Shown piece after piece: positions 53,887-58,917 of a stretch of 58,917 nucleotides of DNA. Numbering within the stretch: position 1 is the first letter of the stretch; each line of letters starts with the position of its first letter. The notes under the pieces are model-generated. The model had not been told where the DNA came from, searched no databases, and saw nothing but the letters and a program-made list of their open reading frames with translations. Position numbers and translations under genes: made by a program. This DNA is from Bacteroidota bacterium (GTDB lineage: Bacteria > Bacteroidota > Bacteroidia > Chitinophagales > Chitinophagaceae): NCBI GenBank assembly GCA_023416995.1, contig JAEZGI010000028.1, positions 1 through 58,917 on the forward strand. The letters are read 5' to 3'.

Positions 53887-54747
53887 CTACACTTCAAAAG
53901 CCGGACCGTGAGCATTCTCAAAATCAGTGATTAACAGAGGTCTGCCTAATCGCTCAACCATGGGTTGCAGCCACGACGTTGTGCCTGGATGGAGTAAGGC
54001 AAAGGGATCCTTCCGCATTTCTTGTATAAGATATTCTACAAGCAATCTGAGGCTGCAATAGGAGATTCTCGTTCGGCCGTCTTGTAAGGTAGTCAGTATG
54101 TTTGCATCGGTCAAACCCTGTATCATTCTTGTATAATCATATTGAAACCCGCGATCGCTGGGTTTAACATGGTATCGATAAACAACCGGTGCGACAAGGT
54201 CTTTTGTAGTGACATTACCTTTAAAAACTTTGTCATATCTATACATCAACACACCTGACATTCTTTCTGCGTAATGCAAAACAGTAGAACATTCAAAACG
54301 CGATCCATAATGAAAAAGGAAACAGTCTTCCCTATAAAGAAAATCAAAAAATGAATTGGCGCCAAAGGGGTCGATAATAGCATCGTGTCCCACAGGGTCC
54401 CTGAAACCGATGTTGCCGGTACCGCTGAATGAGAACACCGGGTCGTGGGTCCTCCAGAGGGCATGGTGTAGTCTGAAATATTCTGAAAGTACTCCCACCT
54501 GAGAGGGGTCACGCTCAACATCAAATGAACCGCATTTTAGGAAGTCGTAATTGAAAGCTGGCATGTAAACCCGTGAATTTGGAAATAGATCAGCAATATG
54601 CTCACAATGCTTCTCAATGAATGCATTTCGGTTACTTCTATCACCCTCTACCGATAACCCGCGGGTAATATCAGAGTGGATTAATATGCACGCGGGAGCT
54701 GCGATGCTGAACTTATTTAATAACAAAGACTTGAATTCATCACCCAT
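53887..54747 (-). CDS. AAC(3)-family N-acetyltransferase-like protein
   Basis: 286 residues. The acetyl-CoA region has CILIHSDITRGLSVEG, then RTHDPVFSFSGTGNIGFRDP and STVLHYAERMSGV. This is the aminoglycoside 3-N-acetyltransferase fold. Members in polysaccharide loci probably acylate amino sugars; resistance is not implied. It starts the minus-strand pair with the DUF4910-type gene (91 bases apart). Confidence 0.8.
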   Translation of the reverse strand: MGDEFKSLLLNKFSIAAPACILIHSDITRGLSVEGDRSNRNAFIEKHCEHIADLFPNSRVYMPAFNYDFLKCGSFDVERDPSQVGVLSEYFRLHHALWRTHDPVFSFSGTGNIGFRDPVGHDAIIDPFGANSFFDFLYREDCFLFHYGSRFECSTVLHYAERMSGVLMYRYDKVFKGNVTTKDLVAPVVYRYHVKPSDRGFQYDYTRMIQGLTDANILTTLQDGRTRISYCSLRLLVEYLIQEMRKDPFALLHPGTTSWLQPMVERLGRPLLITDFENAHGPAFEV

Positions 54748-54899
54748 ACATGCAATTAAGTGGAACCGACTAAATTAAATATGCATGGTCCACGAAATCT
54801 TTTGCTCATAAGTGTTCACCCTTAGAAATGGAAGACCGTTTTATACGAGACGCATAATTTGCCGGTTGAATTTTACTTTAAGCTATCTATTGCAGTTGA

Positions 54900-54983
54900 A
54901 AATAAAAAGTCGACCGGGGCTGCAACAGATGGAGCAAATCAAACATCATGTCTAATCTGAATACTCGCTGCACCCCGGTCGAC
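54900..54983 (-). terminator. Long-loop terminator of the SDR gene
   Basis: GTCGACCGGGG(C)TGCA at 54909-54924 pairs with TGCACCCCGGTCGAC at 54969-54983 (15 bp, one bulged C, 44-base loop). On the minus strand it is followed by TTTTTATTTTC. It lies 20 bases after the SDR stop. The stem is unusually long and GC-rich for its neighbourhood. Confidence 0.7.
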
Positions 54984-55002
54984 ATTGTTAATTTATACAC
55001 CC

Positions 55003-55743
55003 TTACGCATTATACCCACCATCTATCGTGATCGCCGCACCTGTGATGTATTTGGCTTCGTCACTTGACAGAAAGGTAACCAGGTTTGCGATATCACTGA
55101 CGTCGCCGTATTCGCCCCAGGCCAAACGTGTTTTCACACGCGTCGCATGTTCGGACTCTGCAGGATTCATATCAGTATCAATCGGACCAGGTTGCACCAC
55201 GTTTACGGTTATACGCCGGGGACCGAGGTCGCGTGCAAGACCACGTGTAAAACCCTGCACCGCCGACTTACTCATCGCATACAAAGTGCCCTCCGGAAAA
55301 ACCGAATTATCAGCCATATTACTTCCGATCGTAACAATACGTCCTCCATCGCGCATACGTTTTGAAGCTTCCAGCGCAGCAACAAAAACAGCCCGCACAT
55401 TGACGGCCATCACTTCTTCATAATCCTCAACAGTGTGCTTCACGAATTCACCACCGATATAGATGCCAGCGTTATTTACGAGGATGTCAATGTTGCCAAA
55501 CGCATCAAGGGTTTTCTGAACCGCTGCCGCAGTAGATTCAACACTGGCACTGTTGGCCTGGATAGCTACGGCCTCGCCACCGGCAGTTTTAATTTCCCTG
55601 GCCAGTTCGTTTGCCTTGTCCGGCGATTTATGATAGGTGAAAGCCACTTTGGCTCCCGCCGCTGCCAACTGTTTTGTAATTGCAGCGCCGATACCCCTGC
55701 TGCCACCCGTTACCAACGCCACTTTATTTTCTAACTTATTCAT
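55003..55743 (-). CDS. SDR-family oxidoreductase (3-oxoacyl-ACP reductase-like)
   Basis: 246 residues, classical SDR. VALVTGGSRGIGAAITKQLA is the cofactor loop, DILVNNAGIYIGG follows, and Tyr/Lys are in LYAMSKSAVQGF. The C-terminus KYITGAAITIDGGYNA is typical. The substrate is not deducible. It is divergent from an HxlR regulator, a common pair in which HxlR controls a redox or aldehyde-related gene. Confidence 0.92.
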   Translation of the reverse strand: MNKLENKVALVTGGSRGIGAAITKQLAAAGAKVAFTYHKSPDKANELAREIKTAGGEAVAIQANSASVESTAAAVQKTLDAFGNIDILVNNAGIYIGGEFVKHTVEDYEEVMAVNVRAVFVAALEASKRMRDGGRIVTIGSNMADNSVFPEGTLYAMSKSAVQGFTRGLARDLGPRRITVNVVQPGPIDTDMNPAESEHATRVKTRLAWGEYGDVSDIANLVTFLSSDEAKYITGAAITIDGGYNA

Positions 55744-55870
55744 TGTTATTTTATTAATTGTTTTAGATATGAGACCGAAGTAAACACCACATCATTGATA
55801 TCATTCCAGCTGATGATGCCTTGCCTGCTGTAAGTCTCTCGCTTTTGATGACAAAGCAAAATTACCCACT

Positions 55871-55890
55871 ATTAGCTACCTTTGCAGGTA
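55871..55890 (+). promoter_or_regulatory. HxlR promoter with overlapping palindrome
   Basis: TACCTTTG (55877-55884) is a perfect TAnnTTTG, about 48 bases before the HxlR ATG. The -7 box is also one arm of the inverted repeat TACCT-TTGC-AGGTA. A regulator bound here would occlude the promoter, consistent with HxlR autoregulation. Confidence 0.5.
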
Positions 55891-55931
55891 GGCATCAAAT
55901 AGTTAAGTACTAACAAAAAAGTAAGTATCGT

Positions 55932-56309
55932 ATGCGTAAAATAAACTCCACCAACACGATCAATGAAAAACAAATCCTTGACAGCTGCGGCATGGCCTAT
56001 ACACTCGGTGTGATTGGCGGCAGATGGAAGCCTGCGATCTTATGCCGGCTTAATCACCAGACCATGCGGTACAGCGAGCTAAAAAATTCTATAGAGGGCA
56101 TTTCAGAACGCATGCTGGTCGCACAATTACGGGAACTTGAAAGAGATGGCATTATCAAAAGATCTGTCTATGCAGAAGTACCACCCCGTGTAGAGTATCA
56201 ACTCACTCCATTAGGCGCGTCGCTGAAGCCTGTTATTAAAGCAATGTCTGGCTGGGGCAATATGCATAGAAGTCGTTCCCCTAAATCATTAGAAGACCTG
56301 GTAGCTTAA
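55932..56309 (+). CDS. HxlR-family winged-helix regulator
   Basis: 125 residues. GMAYTLGVIGGRWKPAILCR is the typical start of the HxlR domain. RYSELKNSIEGISERMLVAQ is the recognition helix region, and LRELERDGIIKRSVYAEVPP forms the wing. A Cys in ILDSCGMAYTLG could sense aldehydes or redox, as in related HypR/QorR proteins. Divergent from the SDR gene, which it likely controls. Confidence 0.93.
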   Translation: MRKINSTNTINEKQILDSCGMAYTLGVIGGRWKPAILCRLNHQTMRYSELKNSIEGISERMLVAQLRELERDGIIKRSVYAEVPPRVEYQLTPLGASLKPVIKAMSGWGNMHRSRSPKSLEDLVA

Positions 56310-56353
56310 CGCGATAGTGACTATACCGATATCCTTAATGACTAACTGGAAAA

Positions 56354-57412
56354 ATGACGATCGCTACCCATTTCCCGCGAAACTATGGACTTGACGTTAC
56401 CAGGTCAATGGCCATTCTTATGGTATTGTTGATCCATAGCGTCAAGTCTATGTTTCATTACATCCCGCCTTATGGCTGGTATTTAGGATTCGGAGGGGTT
56501 GAATTGTTTTTTTCTTTGAGTGGTTTTCTTATCGGACGATTCATCCTGGAACTCTTTGATGATAATAACTTTTCGAATACTGGTTTAAAGCGTTTCTGGA
56601 TTCGCCGTTGGCTGCGAACGCTGCCTCTATACCTGTTCCTTTTTCCACTTTATTGGGCACTGGTAAATATCTTTCTTACTCCGGTCAATTTTGATGCGAG
56701 TTACCTGGTTTTCATGCAAAGTCTCACAACGCATAGAACGTTTTTTCCTGAAACCTGGAGCATTGCTATTGAAGAATGGTTTTACCTGCTATTGCCCTGT
56801 GTTGCAGTTTTTTTGAAGATGCTTTCGTCTGCAGGTGTAAAGATTTTTAAAGGCCAACATGCGGTAGTTGGCGCTGCGTTGATTTGTATCATCACCATGA
56901 TCATGGCACGTCTGTTGACAACGGAACCGCTCTGGTACCATCATGGCGTACTGTTCAGGTTAGACGCAAGCGCATACGGTGTTTTGGCTGCATATTTCTC
57001 CAGATTCTATAAAACGAGCAGTAATAAATCTGCAACAATGCTTGTTGTCAGCGGCTTAGTGATCTGGGCTTTCGCGGTGCTGTTGCATTTATTCAACCAC
57101 AGTTATTTCGTCTCTTCATTATATTATCCCCTTTGTGGCATTGGAACTTCGATCTTTGTTACGGGCATGTATTATTACCAGTTTGAGAGGCAATTGGCAT
57201 CCATCAACTTCATAAGCCGCATCTCCTACTCCATCTACCTGGTGAACTTCACAGGAATCTTCTACCCTATGGAACAGGTTACACAACACCTATCCAGACT
57301 GGAACAGGCAGGTTGTTGGGTAGTTGGAATAACACTGGTGATAGGCGTGTCAACGCTTACCTATCGTTTTATTGAACAACCCTTCTTGACATTAAAAAAC
57401 CAGGTAAGATGA
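56354..57412 (+). CDS. Membrane acyltransferase (acyltransferase 3 family)
   Basis: 352 residues, about ten transmembrane segments. The N-terminal YGLDVTRSMAILMVLLIHSV holds the family Arg and His. LFFSLSGFLIGRFIL and PETWSIAIEEWFYLLLPCVA match conserved blocks. It follows the HxlR gene by 44 bases on the same strand. The target could be a sugar or peptidoglycan-type substrate. Confidence 0.9.
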   Translation: MTIATHFPRNYGLDVTRSMAILMVLLIHSVKSMFHYIPPYGWYLGFGGVELFFSLSGFLIGRFILELFDDNNFSNTGLKRFWIRRWLRTLPLYLFLFPLYWALVNIFLTPVNFDASYLVFMQSLTTHRTFFPETWSIAIEEWFYLLLPCVAVFLKMLSSAGVKIFKGQHAVVGAALICIITMIMARLLTTEPLWYHHGVLFRLDASAYGVLAAYFSRFYKTSSNKSATMLVVSGLVIWAFAVLLHLFNHSYFVSSLYYPLCGIGTSIFVTGMYYYQFERQLASINFISRISYSIYLVNFTGIFYPMEQVTQHLSRLEQAGCWVVGITLVIGVSTLTYRFIEQPFLTLKNQVR

Positions 57413-57425
57413 TCCTACCTGGTTT
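57394..57425. terminator. Bidirectional-type hairpin at the acyltransferase stop
   Basis: AAACCAGGTA (57397-57406) pairs with TACCTGGTTT (57416-57425). The stop codon of the acyltransferase is in the loop. On the minus strand a six-T tract follows, so it probably also backs up the terminator of the convergent phosphoesterase gene. Confidence 0.6.
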
Positions 57426-57536
57426 GGGATCAAAAGTTTCCGCCTATGTGGTTCTGTATTTAGTCGGCGCAAAACCACAACCGGTAGTTGCCCGACGTTT
57501 ACCACATCAGAAAGCTTTGCATACGCAATCAGGAAT

Positions 57537-57581
57537 ATAAAAAAACACCCTGGGTAAACGTTTTCAGTTACGCAAGGTGTT
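57537..57581 (-). terminator. Terminator of the phosphoesterase gene
   Basis: Minus strand: AACACC and GGTGTT (with further partial pairing inward) followed by TTTTTTAT. It lies about 27 bases after the phosphoesterase stop. Confidence 0.6.
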
Positions 57582-57607
57582 CGTAAGAGTTAAGGGTTTT
57601 TATAAAC

Positions 57608-58858
57608 TTATGCTTTCCGCGGTTTCACTACGTATTCGCCCACCTGTTTCCCATTATCCGCAATCATATTCACCGTCAAAGCTTTTTTATCTGCCTTTAA
57701 TTTGATAAGGGTTCTTGAACCTTCTTTCGGACCACCACCGATGATGATAGGATACGAATGATCCGCCTGTGGCTGATGAACACCATAGCGATGGGTATGA
57801 CCGGAAATAACCATATCTACTTTTTGTTTCTCAAACACCGGTGAAAAACATTTACGGCAATGCAATGTACCGTGCCAGTCGCCTGAATGAAAAGGCGGAA
57901 TATGCATCAGTACTACCCGGTAAGCAGCCCTGCGTGCTTCTTTTGAATGCAATACTTCGGTCAGCCATGCCGCCTGTTTTTCGCGGAATGGATCAAACGC
58001 GGCGAGCCCATAATATGCTTCGTGATCATCGGGTTTGTCTTCGCCACTATCCAGCGCTACAAAAAACACAGGACCCCGGCTGAAAGAAAAATAAGGCTGA
58101 CGACCTATGTTTTCAAAGTAGTTATCAAGTTGATAAGAAAACGGTCCACGCGTTTCATGATTGCCCCGCACAAACATAAACGGTTTGTTTGCCGCAAATA
58201 CATCACTGCAGGGATTGATTAAATGATTCACCAATTGCGGTTCGTCGGTCTGGTAGTCAAACATATCACCGTTCAAAAACACAAAGTCATACGGATCGTT
58301 TCCGTTCAGTTTTTCAAGCTGGCTGAATGAATGCGGGCGGTCATGAATATCATTCAGGATCAGCATCGACGTATTATCACTGTTGGGGTTATGCGTTTCA
58401 AAACGAAACGTGTCACTGGTCAATGTTTCGCCAAATTCCTTTTTGTATGCCTGAAAACTTTTAATCTCTTTTGAATGTACGCGGTACGAATACGATGTGC
58501 CGGGTTGTAATCCTTCAATCCGGATACGATGCAACGTGTTATTCGCCATCACCATCCCGTTTGTGATGGTTTCTGATTTCCGCTCTTTATCTCCTTCGCG
58601 CCAGTATTCGATCCAGCTATGACTCGGTTTGTTCGTGAGCCAAATCACGGTCATGGCGTCAGCAGCCGGATTCTGGAGATAAGGTTTTGTTGTAAATGCA
58701 TAGACGTTTTCATTTGTACCTTCCTGCTTTTCTGACGGTGAATCAATAAGCGCTTCAGCAGCCTGCACCACGCTGCCCATGGTTAGCCCGGCCAGCGTTA
58801 GCGCACTGCCGCCAGACAACATCTTTACAAATTTTCTTCTTTTCAGGTAATCGGTCAT
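57608..58858 (-). CDS. Tat-exported calcineurin-like phosphoesterase (purple acid phosphatase type)
   Basis: About 416 residues from the ATG at 58858; the frame opens further upstream at 58900 but MTDYLKRRKFVKMLSG is a clear twin-arginine signal. An N-terminal fibronectin-like PAP domain has KPYLQNPAADAMTVIWLTN. The metallophosphatase motifs are LNDIHDRP, FLNGDMFD, VRGNHE, LMHIPPFH and ISGHTHRYG. The family hydrolyses phosphate esters in the periplasm. It is independent of the EPS genes. Confidence 0.93.
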   Translation of the reverse strand: MTDYLKRRKFVKMLSGGSALTLAGLTMGSVVQAAEALIDSPSEKQEGTNENVYAFTTKPYLQNPAADAMTVIWLTNKPSHSWIEYWREGDKERKSETITNGMVMANNTLHRIRIEGLQPGTSYSYRVHSKEIKSFQAYKKEFGETLTSDTFRFETHNPNSDNTSMLILNDIHDRPHSFSQLEKLNGNDPYDFVFLNGDMFDYQTDEPQLVNHLINPCSDVFAANKPFMFVRGNHETRGPFSYQLDNYFENIGRQPYFSFSRGPVFFVALDSGEDKPDDHEAYYGLAAFDPFREKQAAWLTEVLHSKEARRAAYRVVLMHIPPFHSGDWHGTLHCRKCFSPVFEKQKVDMVISGHTHRYGVHQPQADHSYPIIIGGGPKEGSRTLIKLKADKKALTVNMIADNGKQVGEYVVKPRKA

Positions 58859-58917
58859 ATTGATGAGTTTGTTTTGTTTAGCGCGAGCATCAAAATACAC
58901 AAAATATGGGTGCGTTC

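Noticed and set aside
53887..54747. Aminoglycoside resistance gene
   Set aside because: The AAC(3) fold also occurs in glycan loci and the context is polysaccharide-related; no resistance island features.
54909..54983. Inverted repeat as insertion-sequence ends
   Set aside because: No transposase between or beside the arms and a T-tract follows; terminator is the simpler reading.

Overview
The window looks like a chromosome segment of a Bacteroidetes bacterium, most likely of the Chitinophagaceae/Chitinophagales type. The signs are moderate GC content, promoters of the TAnnTTTG type, UpxY-like and Wza/Wzc/PHP polysaccharide genes, a zeaxanthin-type carotenoid operon, and few recognisable Shine-Dalgarno sites. 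The taxonomic call is inference; no rRNA or tRNA gene is visible. Almost every gene is on the minus strand, so transcription runs from high to low coordinates.

Region 1 (1-3007): about 880 bases with no convincing gene. It opens with a degenerate tandem array (unit about 13-14 bp) and is followed by a Prc/Tsp-type periplasmic protease with its own promoter and terminator.

Region 2 (3157-9504): a light/B12-type carotenoid module. In transcription order it has a MerR regulator with a cobalamin-binding domain, an ECF sigma factor, crtI, crtB, idi, crtZ and crtY. The predicted product is zeaxanthin from GGPP; the GGPP synthase is not here. Two copies of a near-identical inverted box (TGTYAAAAA(A)GTTAAACA) lie upstream of the sigma factor and of crtB. 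They are candidate operators of the MerR protein.

Region 3 (9551-50337): a very large exopolysaccharide/capsule locus. A PHP-type tyrosine phosphatase (9551-10291) sits just beyond a strong terminator. Upstream of that terminator, about 40 kb of tightly packed minus-strand genes read as one operon. Its parts are a WbpB-like dehydrogenase, a WbpD-like acetyltransferase, a UpxY/NusG-like antiterminator, OPX (Wza), tyrosine kinase (Wzc), ABC exporter (Wzm/Wzt), the complete pseudaminic acid pathway (PseB, C, F, G, H, I), about 14 glycosyltransferases, sugar methyltransferases and a C-methyltransferase/epimerase set. Further downstream come a secreted glycosidase-like protein, a Wzy-like polymerase/ligase, an acyltransferase, a NodU-type carbamoyltransferase and the GDP-fucose pair (Gmd, Fcl). 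The first gene is preceded by a leader of about 270 nt with a TAnnTTTG promoter, a promoter-proximal hairpin and an intrinsic terminator. This is what processive antitermination by the encoded UpxY protein would act on.

Region 4 (50945-58917): a plus-strand CotH-like lipoprotein kinase divergent from the EPS operon, a minus-strand pair (DUF4910-type aminopeptidase-fold protein and AAC(3)-like acetyltransferase), an SDR oxidoreductase divergent from an HxlR regulator, a membrane acyltransferase, and a Tat-exported purple-acid-phosphatase-like phosphoesterase.

All functional calls come from motif recognition by eye. No database search was run.
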